DNA of 64,000 nucleotides. Source: Lepidurus packardi (lineage: Eukaryota > Arthropoda > Branchiopoda > Notostraca > Triopsidae). A program made the translations under genes and the position numbers. The stretch lies in assembly GCA_023053545.1 (NCBI GenBank), contig JAKZAN010000007.1:5704001-5768000 (forward strand), given 5' to 3'. The notes beneath the pieces are model-generated. The model had not been told where the DNA came from. It saw only the letters and a program-made list of their open reading frames with translations, and ran no database searches. Shown one piece after another: positions 1 through 12,852 of the stretch; the first letter of the stretch is position 1, and each line of letters starts with the position of its first letter.

Positions 1-1118
1 GTTCATGTCTTTCGAGTAAACTCCACGTACGGTGCATTCAACGGCGACTCGACTCGATATTTTTTGCCTTTGCATTCTTTAACATAATTCTTCACTCGTT
101 TTACTGAAACTGTTTGGTTTGCAAACATCAAAGTAGAAAACGGAAAGTGCAGGCCCCGATTTGCAAGGCAAATCGTGGCCTTTCATGCCACCGCATTAGA
201 AAGAAGTTAATGGCGCCGTTGGCGTCTTTCTCTCTGTGTCTTTCCTCCGAAGACGTCGCTTCTGCCTTTCCGGCAAAAGCATTCCGTCTTAGATGTGCAC
301 GCGATGGTTACACTTTGTGGGTTTGTAAGTACGGGCTCCCAAAAGAGCTGCCGCAACCCACAACTGAACAACTGTGGACTAACAGGCATTTTGTGGGGGT
401 CACGGTGTCTGCATTTCACGTGTAGTTAAGGGCTTGCAACCCATACAGCAGAAATGCGCTTTGCGTTCTTTCTCACATTGCTCTTGAGCCTGCCAGAGCA
501 ATACGAGCGGCGTTAGAAAATAACAGGGTTTCTTATGCCGTTATGGGCAAAACAGTGTCCGCGAATGGCATCACTATACGCTGGCCATGCAAGCCATCTC
601 ACAAGGCGTTCCCTGATGGATATCGCTGTCACATAAACTTAGAGGCCTTAGCGTGTAATCAAGGAATCGTCACGACGTTTTAGCAGGGAAACCGAGTCCC
701 ATTTGTTTCTCGACCAGTTAAAGAACCCTGATACCGATTTACAACAGAATCCATCCGTCTATTCTTCCCTCCCTGACTTCGGCGGGGAAACCTCCGTAAA
801 GGCGCCAAGAAAAACTCCTCCAAAGCCTGCCACCATTAGGCGATATTAAAAGAAAACTTGAAATAGCGTGCCATTTGCCCGGTTTTCGGGTTTTTCGGGT
901 TTTTCTCCCATTTCTGAAGCTTGTGATAGAACGAGGGTGGAGAAAAGCGAAAAAGTAGCAAATGAGGAGCGCTCTGTCTCCTAAATCGGGATCACTATTC
1001 CAACAAAATAACAATATTGGCCCAATTTCTCCTATTCCGCAGCGTGCACCGTAAGATCAGTTTCCGGGAGCAAACATGAAATTAAAATTGGGATAGCATA
1101 AAAACGTTAGATCCTTAC
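1..1118. other. Intron or intergenic sequence downstream of the DIP Ig1 exons; no gene seen
   Basis: I find no recognisable exon here on either strand. The DIP/lachesin-like gene that starts upstream (minus strand, exons at 1119-1806) must continue toward lower coordinates, because its second and third immunoglobulin domains are missing. I looked for an Ig2 exon (a Cys/Trp/Cys pattern behind an acceptor site) and saw none, so the next exon probably lies beyond the window edge, after an intron longer than 1.1 kb. Confidence 0.5.
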
Positions 1119-1806
1119 CTACGACGTTGAGATGTCCGACAACAGAGTTTGCATTAGCTGTGTTTAATTGGCCTGGATGTGGTAGAGAAGGAATAATTAA
1201 GAGAAAAACCCATCTCCGGACACTACTATTTGCAAACTTACACATATAACCCCCTTTGTCTGATTCCTGTACGTTGGAAATGTGTAAGGTAAAACTACGA
1301 TGCTGGTCATTGGAAATGCTGATCCGCGGATTCCTCGTGATAACGTGGTTTTGCATTGTCAGGATCGCCGACCTTTCCAGATGAATCCATGCTACCTATA
1401 TAAACCAGAGAATTACTAACTAAAGCCATTACATGTTGAATAACGAAACATACGGTTATGGATCCATTAACCTAACCTCATTCGCCTTTATAATTAGTCC
1501 TTTAATACTCTAAGAATGTGTGTTCTTACATCGCTATTTCCAGAAAGGGCTTAATAATGAAATATCGTTTTAGTTTTTGTGGTCGTCGAAGCGAAAACGA
1601 ATCAAACCCCTTCTGTCACGCTACTACCTGCTCTACTTTACGCAGATAGACCGGGTAATGAATAATGAAGGACACATACGTGAAATATTTTACCTTGTAG
1701 GTGCCTAAATGTTTGATTCTGCAAGTAAATTTAGCTTCACGGCCTGCAATCACTGTTAGGTTCAACAAAGGTTCCAGAACTGGAGTCGGATCAGGGTCTG
1801 TAGTAA
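1119..1806 (-). CDS. DIP/lachesin-like immunoglobulin-superfamily receptor, Ig1 exons only (partial)
   Basis: Three exons on the minus strand join in frame: 1806-1694, 1395-1242 and 1172-1119. The first gives the N-terminal part of an Ig domain (NLTVIAGREAKFTC, then HLGTYK). The second starts VAWIH and runs through RNPRISISND to DKGGYMC. The third supplies QLNTANANSVVGHLNVV. The GT-AG intron between the last two is only 69 bp. Cys, the Trp of VAWIH and the YMC cysteine are the canonical core of a V/I-set Ig domain, and the HLG-YKVAWIH and DxGxYMCQ signatures are typical of insect DIPs (Dpr-interacting proteins) and lachesin, GPI- or membrane-linked neuronal adhesion receptors. The signal-peptide exon (higher coordinates) and Ig2/Ig3 exons (lower coordinates) were not found, so this is a fragment of a gene with long introns. 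Family assignment is strong; which DIP paralogue it is cannot be decided. Confidence 0.85.
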
Positions 1807-4800
1807 CTGTAAAAAAAAAAGAAAAGAAAAAAAATCTGAAACCATTAGTATAAGTTCGGCAACGTTTGAACGGGTAAGTGTGCTTTGATTAGGAACGTGG
1901 CCGGAGAAATATTTTTAGAATTGTTTTACAAAGCATTTAACTTGAAAATTTGGTACGTTTTAATGTTGGTATTTTCGTATTCTAATAATTTTTTTTTTAT
2001 TATTTCGAACAGTTGAAATCCTTTCGATACATTTGTCAATGCTTTCGTATACTATTTGAATAGTTTGAAAGGTTAGTTTAAACCAAGCAATTAATTACAT
2101 ACCGTATGAAAAATTTTCACCATATATCACAGTGTACCCGGGTTAAATTTAAGAAATCCCCTAAGTCAAAGAACAGTTTTTCGCGAGCAATAACACGAGA
2201 AATCTCACCATCAGTTGACATAGATACAATGCTTCTTCGTTTGCATAAGAATCCATGTGTGTTTTGGTATCAAAATTGCTTTAGAACACACAATATAGCA
2301 ACATTATTCGAAAAATACTTTTCATGGAAAAGTATTTATATTTTAGATCGGTTATTGATCTTTAGACCATTAAATACTTTGTGTTTTATAAGCTTTGGCC
2401 TAATAAGTAATTTTTCTCGGAGAGTTCTTTAAGCTTGTGGCTTATTTCTTGGATATTTAGACCAATTCGCTTTTCTTGGATATTCATTCAGTGCAAGTAA
2501 GTGTTGCATAAGTGCTTGTAAAGTTCATTTGGCTGAATGACTCACGTCCGCTTAACTGAGTTACGAGAGATTACGTTAGAGATTACGAGATTAACTGAGT
2601 TAACTGAAATCAACAAGCAGGACATAGACCCACCCAAACCACCTCTCAAAAGCTAGAAACCAGCTCAAGAAAATCGTAGCGAACAAGTTAATTCCTTACG
2701 TAGTGCACTTTTGTTTTGGACTTAATAAAGTTCCGAGGAAAATTACACTAATACTGTCCTTTCAATTTTCTGAATTTCCAAATGTGTAGACCTAAGTCGA
2801 CCGAAATTCCGAAAATCCTTACTAAAGACGCCACGAATTCTTAACTGCACGAAGCGGCTCAATATTCAGCACCAGCAACGGAATTAAGGCGATTAAATAA
2901 GCCTTTGACAAGGGCTTGCACGAAGAACATCGGCGAATGTGAAAGACTGGGCATAAGCTTTGGAGTATAGACATGACGTGTATACTGTTTTTGAGATGAG
3001 ACGCTCATTAAAATCCGTAATTTGATATGTCAGCGATCCAGCACTGCGCAAACAAATTTCATCACTTTTTTTTAAAGCAAAATCTTCCGGATCGGAAGAT
3101 TGGGAACGCTGAGCTTCTTTTCCTTTCAGTTTCGAGCTAAAAGTGCTCCCGTTTCTTGCCAGTATAGTCAAGTCCACTTGCAGGTAAGCAAGTCGAAAAA
3201 ACCCCGCGGGATATGGAGAGTTGGGTCTTCACTGTCAAAACCAAATGTCGCTTGTCTCCGTAATAGGACAGCTCACAGAAAATGTAGTACTGTATTTTCC
3301 CTCTACAAGACTTACTACTGACTATTCGGCAAGGGACAAATGACTTAATCGTCGTAAGCCCCAGCATTTTACCCACACACTATTGCTAGAGATTATTGGT
3401 ACGAATGGCCTAGTGGCGGAGAACCTCACCTGGCATATGTGGCCTCATTTCCCCAAAGTTAGGTTACCCCTTCCGACAAGTTCTAAGCTTGATTAAGCTA
3501 AGCCTTCGGTTGTCTGGAGATTCTGACACCTTCAACAACACTCATTAGCCTTGTTAGTGACTAATTATGCTATCCAATGAAATGCCAAGGTACCCACCCC
3601 GTCGTCCCTGCAATAATTCCACATTTAACGTGCGTTCAGCCTAAAACGGCTTAACTTCGTTTCAACGCGTAAACAGAGGATTACCATGGAGCGCAACCTG
3701 ATACTTATAAACACCCACTACAGGCTTAAACGCTTGAGCCTTTTAATTTTGCTCAGCTCCACCAACTTGGAACCCATGCATTTAAAAATGACTACTAGTA
3801 CGCTTAAAATAATTCCGTCCATTCCGCATAAAGAACGAATAAAGCTGAAATAGGCAAGAAAATTAATTACATTCATTAACACACACAGTTTTTATTTTTG
3901 AAAAATTATTTGATTTGTTTTTTATTTGGGCAAATGTGTACGCATTTTTTTTTATCTTTCACTTGAGCCAAAGCCTGTGCATTTTTTCGTTTTTTTTTTC
4001 CCGGAAATTGTAAAGGGTATCTGACAAGCAAAAGGCCTACAATAAGCCACTCCATGCTACACAAGCTAAAACGATGCTGTTTGCGGTGATTGAAAAGAAG
4101 CGGAGGCCGTTGTCGAGGAGCCCAACTTTAAATCGAATAAGACGGCGAAAGGGAAAAAAGCTTTGACGACGACGCTGTCGATGTCTATAGCATTGGATGT
4201 CAACGTCGAGGACGTCGTCGGTAATGCTCGCTGGTGCTTGCGAGTTTTTCTCCTTGCACCCAGCGCAACAAAAGACGTTATTGCCCTTCCCTGGGTACGG
4301 ATGCAATCACAGTCTGTCGAGACCCATCTCTGAATCTTCTTTTCTTTCCGTCTTCCCACATTCTTACAACACCCAAATAACCCCCAATGCCTGGCAGGAA
4401 CCTCCTTAATTCATGCACCCTTCTCGCCTTTTCCTTTCGTCATTTCTTGTGTTTCTCCGTTTGTGCTGATGCCAATTGTAGGAATGAAAGTGGCATATAC
4501 ACCCTCTCATCACCAAGATCGCAATCATTTCTCAGCTAACCAGAAAGACCCACCCTAAAGTTATGTATAGCATCAACACAGAGGGTTGCTCATAAAGCGT
4601 CAAGGGAAGCCAACATAACTAGCTAGACGAGCAGCAGCAGGAGCAGTACAGCCATACGCAGGTGGAAAAGAAGACGCAACAAGTGTGTTTGCTTTCGCTC
4701 GAGTACGCTTACCTTTACAGGACACGCACACTAAAAAGAGGACCACGACCAAAGGTATTGAGACCCGCAAACAGCAAGTCACGTGACGTCTCCCTGCACT

Positions 4801-7800
4801 GACACCCTTTGTGCTCATCATGAATAATCACCCTCTTCACAGGTCGTAGCGGGCTTCTCCCCTCCACTCTCTTCACTTTAATTTCAAGCTCCACGTGACA
4901 AGCATGGTTTTCTATAGGTCGGCCGCCCCAATTTGCCTTATTTTGCTATGATGATAGTCTCGCCGACCCAAGTCGAGCATAAAAGGACGCCAAGAAAAAG
5001 CCAAGAGACGATTTTACAGTGACGGTACCAAGCTTCTTTACTCAAACAACCGATGTTTTAAACGCGTCAAGCAAATTTAGGCTTGATTGGGTTTTCCGGG
5101 CGACAGCACAATTTGAAAGCCATGAAAAAACGGGCACACACTTAATGAGAAGAGGGTATATATCGTTCGCTCAGCACCCACCAAGCAAAATGTTCGATTC
5201 CACCACGTAGCTTGCGGTCTAAAGGATCGTTGTCACTTGAGTCACAGCCGCCAGCGAAAGCCTGCCTAAATACTTCCGAAGGCTGTATATATACCTAAAC
5301 GCTACAAACCGTCTCTCCTTGGGCCAGGCCCGATGGCGCAGACGCGGAGTTTCTGCGGGCCAGAGGTTGTTTTGCTTTGCTAGCTACAATACGCGGCTCC
5401 ATTTGTACGGGTAAATGGTCTCGACGGAGTTCTGCATGGGAGCCAGCAGCGTGCAGCGGTGCTAGAGCTGGACGAACGTGACCTTCCTTTGCGTGGAAGA
5501 TGACCTTCCGCCGAGTGGATTTTGGGAAAGGCGACAGGTGTAAGGGCGTGAAATTTCATCTGCTTGCTGGCGCAAAAGCCTCTGCTCTCCTTCTTCTCGA
5601 TTACTTTTTTGCCGTCTCTGTTAGGGCCGCTTTTTTACTATTTTCTTTTTTTTCCTCTTTGATTTCTCATCGTGTAGCCGTGTAAGTTTCTAGCAGAGTT
5701 TAGATAAGACATATGAAGGACCCACTAGAGAAGATTCTTTAGAAGATGACTTGTCACTCGACAGTTCCCTGGACACATATTCTCCTGTAAGTTTCTCTAC
5801 TCCGAATGACTCCGCGTTACCATGGCTACTGATGAAAAGCAGCAGGTTCGAAAGGTTGTCTTGAGGGTCCCGGCGTCAGATCTATAAAGAAATGCAAGGG
5901 CGTAGGGTAGTAAAGTCCTGCTTTAAGAACGGCGAACGTTAAACCAGATATGCGACTGAAAGATTTCTTGAGTTCTTTCCCTTTTCTTCTCCCCGTCTTC
6001 GCTTTGGAACACCGCATACGGAACACAGCATCCACCGAAGACTACATGTCCACCGAACACCGCATCAACGGAGCACCGTAGATGATCTCGTGAAGAGTCA
6101 TTTCACCCTAGCAGTAGGGTTGCCGCTGTAGAATGCATACTTACTCATCCCATCTGCTGTGTATCACCCCAACGCTTTCCTTTTGGGTTAGTCCGGATTT
6201 CTCTCGTGTCTGTTTTTTTCCCTGGGAAGCTAGGCAGCCGCAACTTATGAAGTTAGTGCAAACATTCAAGTAGGAAGCTTTTCTTTTTGGCAGTCAATAG
6301 CTGAATTCCTTGCTACGGCTTATGGTTTTATCTGTATTCTTAGCTGGCAAAATATTTCCAGGGTCTTATTTTTTCTTGATTTTAAGTTTTAAGATAAGAA
6401 AGTCATTGACATAGCTCAAAGAACTCTAGCCCGATTTTCCTCTCCCTGGAATTTCTAATATAGAAGGCAGCCTCGCATAACTAACGACAGGTGGATTATT
6501 CCTTGGCTTTCGTAGTCATTGCATAACGTCAGTTGAAAATCATTTCGCTTTTGTTTTTGAAACGGCGGATCGTGTAACAATACCGAATACAACAAATACT
6601 TACAACCAACCCGAATCATCGATATGGAGAATTAACGACCATCTGCTTACACAAGAATATTTTTTCTGTATAGGGTCAAAGTCAACGTTAAGAAAAAAAG
6701 CATATCATTAGTAGCTAGTATAGTTTCCGAAAATATGGAGAAACTGGAAAAAGGAATTTATATACACGGAGTGTTTGCGGCTGGTAGGGTGACGCTCGTT
6801 ATTTTGAGGTATTGGGGCATTTTTGCCTCAGTTAGACAGCGTGAAACTATAAGTAGCTGTCTCGTTCTCTCATCGTAAAATTCTTTGATGAATTTGAGGG
6901 GTAAAGAAGGTGGGAGTGGGAATTTTGGCTTTGATGCATCCACAATCTCAAGATAAATGTGGAAAAAAGTAGTCTGAAAGAAGCAGGGAAAAAGTGAAGT
7001 ACGAACCTTATATTACAGGAGCACAGATTGGAGCTCGCGGGGTGGCAATTGGGCTCTCAGCGTCTTTCTCTCTCCACCCTTTGCACGCGAGGTCCGGTAA
7101 CCTGATGCTAATGAAGAGTCAGCACTTGATTAGCTTCGTTTGTCTCCCTTGTGTGAAACCTCACCAATGTTGAGCACCCTTTCTTACCCTTAGCGCAGCC
7201 TTTTTTCTCTCTTTTGAATGTCAACCTGCTTATTTAGCCCTGAACATTTATCTCACCTCGCGTTTAAAATGCCAGCCAGCTAAAGTTATCCTTGAGTTCG
7301 CGAGGGCCTTCTGAATTGTAATGTGTGCTGGAAGAACAAGGACCGAGAAAAGACGCGGTTATCCATAACGAAACCTTCTTGTTCAAATATAATGAATATG
7401 GTTAGTTGGTGAGTATGTTTTTGGCTTTTCCCCCCTCCCTTTTCCTAATTGCAAATTCAGCCAGAAAGGGGGCCACCGATGAGGCAACTGCCGATTGTGA
7501 CAGAAAATAGGAAATACAAGAGACAAAAGCTAAGCCAACCCTTCGCGTAGCCTTATTTATCGGTAAAGAATAGAAGCTGGTGTATAAAATTATAACAAAC
7601 GTGATTTCTGTCGCAGGGGTGAGGGTTGGGGATGTTAGAGGAAAACCTCAAACTGGCAAACCAATAGAGAGCCAAGCGTTTTATACCCTTAGTTTACATG
7701 ATTATATTATTTATATTATAGGCGGCATATAGAGCAGCTGTCACGGAAGAGAGAACTGACAGCCATAATGCATGTCAAGTGTTGATTTTGGCAATACTTC

Positions 7801-7841
7801 TGGCGTTTGAAAACATGCTTCGGCTTTTAGGAGACTAAACT

Positions 7842-7862
7842 GAATGTGTGTCTGTGTGTGTG
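7842..7862. repeat. GT-rich microsatellite
   Basis: A short interrupted run of TG dinucleotides on the plus strand, broken by one TC. It lies in non-coding sequence and has no visible relation to a gene. Confidence 0.7.
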
Positions 7863-8581
7863 CTATAGTGTGGAAGAAAAACATAATAAAGACAGTTTCG
7901 TTACCTGGACGTTGGAGTAAGTGTAGCGTGGGAACTGGCACCTTCATCCATTGTTTGTGCTTAACATACACTCCTTATAGTCCCAGAATGTATTCTACCG
8001 TCACTATAGCATTGGCGTATATGGGGAAAAAAGGCCTTTAGGGTTCGGATTGTCACAAGTTTTTGCTCTTATATTTGGGTAACACTTTACGTCCTTGATT
8101 ACTGTTCCGGTCTAAGCTAAAGCTTATGCCAGCTTTGCAACTGTATGGTCGGTGAAGTGCCAACAATATGTTAGGTTGGCGGTTTGCCTTTCGTGAAGCT
8201 TGTTGCCGGGTTTCTGCTGCAAAAACACACTTGACGCTCCCACTCACGTGCTACAGGGGCATAATGTATTTGTTCCCTACACCTTTTCGCAAAGTAATGA
8301 GTTCTAATAGGGTTGAGGAGTTTTCAGTTTCACCTTTGAATTAGTTAGCGAAAATCGTTACAGTTAGGAAGACTAGAAATAGTCGAGAGGGAATCAAATG
8401 TTCATCCAGCACATCATAAGCCATATTACGTTAGCTGTCATATTTATCACGCTAAATCAAAAGACAACTACAGTTCGCCAAGGGATACCAAAAGTCAGGT
8501 TATCCCACGATGTCACTTGGGTCACAGTAGCATCGTGGTTATTTTGGGTAACTTGGATTTGCACAGGAGAACGTGGTAACG

Positions 8582-8985
8582 TGACACAAGGAAGACGCAA
8601 TTACAAGGACGACGTGACACAAGGACGACGCGACATAAGGACGACGCGACACAAGGAAGACGCGACAAACAGACGACTCGACAAAAGGACTACGATGCAC
8701 TCGACTTAATGACTACAAACCCCGACTTACGGACTACAAACCGCGACTTAAGGCTAGGTTAGTTTAGGACTGGGCTGGGTTAGGACTAGGTTAGGTTATA
8801 AGTTAAGACTTGTTTAGGTTAGGTTAGGATTAGGTTAGATTTGGACTAGGTTAGCTTAGGGGTTTGTAGTCCTCAAGTCGGGGTTCGTAATTCTTAAGTA
8901 GGGGTTTGTAGTCCTTAAGTCGGGTGCACCGTAGTCCTTGCATCGAATCGTCCTTGTGTCTACGTCTCGAGAATGTGGGTGGCCT
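8582..8985. repeat. Inverted tandem-repeat arms around a degenerate TTAGG core
   Basis: The left part (8582-8700) is a tandem array of a roughly 15-base unit built on GACGCGACACAAGGA. It passes into two or three copies of a unit like CGACTTAAGGACTACAAACC (8701-8752). The centre (8753-8860) is rich in GGTTAGGTTAGG, that is, degenerate TTAGG, the arthropod telomere repeat. From about 8862 to 8960 the ACTACAAACCCCGACTTA unit returns in inverted orientation (GGTTTGTAGTCCTTAAGTCG, again two to three copies), followed by CGTCCTTGTGTC, the complement of the outer array. The block is therefore an imperfect large inverted repeat with a telomere-like loop. A frame crossing the left array (8398-8709) is a by-product of the repeat. 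Confidence 0.75.
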
Positions 8986-11900
8986 TTTGGTATACCTACG
9001 TCTAATAAGTTGATGTTTCGGGTGTCAGAGGCGCTGCCATATCTCAAAGCAAATTAAGCATAGGTTGGGCAAGTAAACAAACCTGTTACGTATCTGAAAT
9101 GCTTGTTACTAACAGTGAAATTGGAAGGAAGGTCACATTATCTGTTTATGGCACGTTCTTTATCGTTATCGCACGCCGGAATCGGTCGAATTTGTTGGGA
9201 CAACATTTTCGCTCTTGTGAGTTAGCTTATTAGGTTTAGGCGTGGCTGAAGGCTCCCCAGCAAGATTTCATTTAGTTATGAGTTTAGCGGCTACTAAAAG
9301 CCTCGAGCGACACTTTATTTTCTCCCCCTTGGTTTCAAAGCGAGTAAAGATGGTAAGGGAACCGACTGTTATGTTTGTCTTCGGCTAAGACGCATCAGGC
9401 GCGTGAACAAGGGGTAAGAGTAAGGTTATCCCGAGTCTTCCAGACAAAAATAAGAAGGCAAGAGAAACTAAGAAATGGCACGAGAAAAGCCACAGAAAAG
9501 GAGCCTGTTTATTGCCCAGGCGGCCAGCCGATAAACGTTTATCATCACGCCAGGACTCTCAACTATCTTCGCACTCAAGTGGCTATCTTTTGACGCCTTT
9601 GAGAACGCCCAAGACGCCCACAGCTCAATGCTAGACTTTAACTTTGGCTGTTACGTAGTTGCTGCTTCACTCAACTCTCCCCTTTCACTTCTTCGTATTA
9701 TTATTATTTCAATATATTTAACGACGTACAATTTGTCCAAATTTTGACCTCGTACAAGTTCTAATGCGGTTTTCCTCTTTCCATCCGTTACAAATAAGAG
9801 ACAAAGTTTTCTTTACTTGCCGCACTGAATTATCCCATTTATCCAGCAGTCTTCCAGTTATAAGCAAGCAATTGTGTATACTCCTACGACTCACATTGCA
9901 AAAAGAAAAAAAAAGTACGCGGAGAGTCACTGGCGAAAGGAATGTCGGAAACAATAGGCTTGGGAGTCTTTTGTGAATCTGGAAAATGCAAAGAGTGGCC
10001 TGGGTTTTAAATGTTTCGTGCATGCCTAAAATTTGGTAAATGCAATTAAGGAAAGCATATCACTTAAACGTTTGCTATTCCGGAACCCAAAAGAATCACT
10101 CCGGCAATCTTGTTAGGGAATGTTTTCCGTCGCTCACTGTCTCCACCAAACAAACGAAAGCTTTCCGCAGTTAAATTCCGCCATATAAACCGCATCCAAC
10201 TTTAACTTGCCCCGTGAGATAAATAATCCAAAAGTATCTATTAAACGAACCATTTGAGTAGGAAAAAAGATACCGTGAAACGAGGTACGAAGAAGCCTTA
10301 TTCTTGTGGATTTTTAGCAAATCTGACCACCACTGAAAAGGCATTTCATTTTGTACTGTACTACGGTACGAGCGCAAAGATTAGTTCTCTGCAGCCCGCG
10401 TTTGCGGGATGAAAATAAGCCATGGAAACAAAAAGGAGGAAATGATTTGAGAGCTAACAGTAAACGTTACCCCAAAGTCAGTGAGAAGAAATGTACGGCG
10501 ATGCTTCTCGTCTTAACCCGTCACACGTTACGATGCTATAAAAGCTCATAAGTGACACTCGCAGTAGAATTTATGAATCTCCCAGCATGACCGGAAAGCT
10601 ACTTTTCATCCCACTATGAGGTTATGTTCTGTTCTCTCTTCCCCGCCTGCCTTTTTTGCAGAATATACAGTAAGTTCGCTGGATGTTCACGTAAACCGCG
10701 AGTTAAAATGTAACAGTTTGGGTGATAACATATGTCGTCAGATTCCAGATTTCATCAATGTTGGGTACGAGTTTGGTGTTAGTAGTAATCAGTAGACATA
10801 GTAGAAAGATTCGCTTGCGATAGCAAGTTAACGTCGAAAGGTTTCTAACTTAAATTTTCGTGAGGCAAGATAGTCGAGATGAGCTTTAGAACTAATCTTG
10901 ACAATACCCTTAATTGTGTCTAAACATTCTCAAAGAAAGGAGACGGAAATTAAAGTTTTGTTGTCAAAGACGTTACACACACAGAGACAGACATTCTTAC
11001 AGCTCCCGGAAGTCCGATGTATATTTTTTAATCAGTCTTGACAGCAGTGTGGCTTGTAAGACAGTCTTCGTTAGCCTCTGCAGGCAACCAATATTTTCCG
11101 TGCGCCTTCTACGTTTTATTTCTGGTTCATATATAAGATTTCACATTCGTCGGATCTTTATAATGGAGGATCATTTTGCGTTGTTTGGAATTAATAAAAT
11201 AGGAAGGAATCGCAGTACCTTGCCGAGTCTCTCGTTGCAATAACTAATTAAGGCTTTCCTTCTCTTCCTTATAATTAAAATCTAACAATAAGCATATAAA
11301 TAGCAAAAGGATATATTACGACAGAATCTATTTGACTCAAGGTTTTCTTTTATCCTTCATTTTTTTATACTTGACAAGCTTGAGTCGTTCTTATTATATA
11401 ACAAGCAAGCCGATAATAATGGAAAATGGGAGGTAACGCTTCGTAACATCTAACAGGATTTTGCCAATATGGCAGTTAGGGAAGGTTTTAAAAAAAAATT
11501 AGGAGTCGCTATAGAAATTTTTTTTATTGGCTCTATAACTGTAAGGAGAAAAAATGTCGGAAGATAAAAGTGGCTTGCCATTTATCGACGTAAGGGGACG
11601 CCCGAGATATCAAACCTCAGGCACCGCACCGCGTGCGAATCATGACGTGTTTGATGAGTTCTTGTAGCCCAAAACCACGGGAAAAGCTCGTTTCCAAGTT
11701 GGTTTTCACTCACACCTGACGCCTTGAACATTACTCGTTCGAGTTAGAGATGAGAAAAGGCAAGTCAAGTCCTCACCATCCTAAAAAAAGAAAAAAATCC
11801 CGCGGAATGACATCCGAAATGCTTGTATGCCGCTGCCCCGTACCAAAGTATCCCATAAGGGAAAAAAGCATCAGCCTGTGCGATATTATACGTTCTGTCA

Positions 11901-12034
11901 CCACAATCTGCAGTTGTAAAACGCTGGCGCAGGAAGTATAGTATCATGTTGGTTTAATACGCGTTTCATTTGACTGCCGTTCCTTTTGGAATCTTTCTTT
12001 AGAAAGTGACAGGATCGTTGATGCCATGACATAA

Positions 12035-12048
12035 GGGGGGGGGGGGGG
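12035..12048 (+). repeat. Poly(G) run of 14
   Basis: Fourteen consecutive G residues in non-coding DNA. Length may be inaccurate because homopolymers are prone to sequencing error. Confidence 0.8.
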
Positions 12049-12743
12049 ATTTTGGAAAAGCCTTATGGATGTTTTTGTCTGTATCTCGAAGATTCAGTGC
12101 TCCCTAAAAATGCTCATGCATCACCATCTTCAGGGCGAAGATTCTCCCCCAGTGGTTCTGTGTACCTTAAGGAAAAGCCAGAAATGTATAAGAAAATTCT
12201 TTCTGTGGCATCAAGAAAATTGGAGATTCTTTGCATGTCGATCTGTAAGAAACCCTCTCCCTCCTTCTCAATCGTTGCATCTGCAAGCGAGGCCAAGCCT
12301 CCATCCCGATACTGCCTGCACCCGTTGCACGTCTTTCGGTTTTCACCCCGCCCAGGATTTTAATTAACTGGCGTCTCCCAAGCTCTGACTTGATGAAAAG
12401 CGGAACTGTGGAAAGAGTGAAGAAGTTTGATCAGTGCTAAGTTTGGATGTTCCTTGGCTTGGGACTCGTGCTCAAAGATGAAGACCAAAGGAAGCCAACG
12501 GCAAAAAGAAAAATCCTGCCCATTCTTGTTGGTTCTTCCCTTCTAAAATGCCGAGCCACTTTTTTACGAGTGACTTATCTTTCCAAACCTACGATACGCG
12601 GAATGTAAAGAACATGCAATTCATAATGTACCCCACCCAGGAAAGCCTCCAACGCTCCGAAGTTGGCTTGACTTTTAGATACAGAAATAAAGAAGGCTAA
12701 ATAGTTCAAAGGGGGTATGCATGACATTGAAAAAAATACGTAA

Positions 12744-12852
12744 AACATCACAATAGTAAACTAAAATAAATACACTAATAACCTAACAAACTAACAAATA
12801 AACTGGTAAGCCAATAAAGTAATAATAATAAAATAAAATAAATAAACAAATT
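12744..12852. repeat. AT-rich low-complexity tract
   Basis: A run of AATAAA/ACTAAC-like short words with irregular period. It is probably degenerate simple sequence. The many AATAAA strings here should not be read as polyadenylation signals because no gene precedes them. Confidence 0.55.

Noticed and set aside
8398..8709. 103-codon frame across the tandem array
   Set aside because: Generated by the 15-base repeat; no splice or family evidence.
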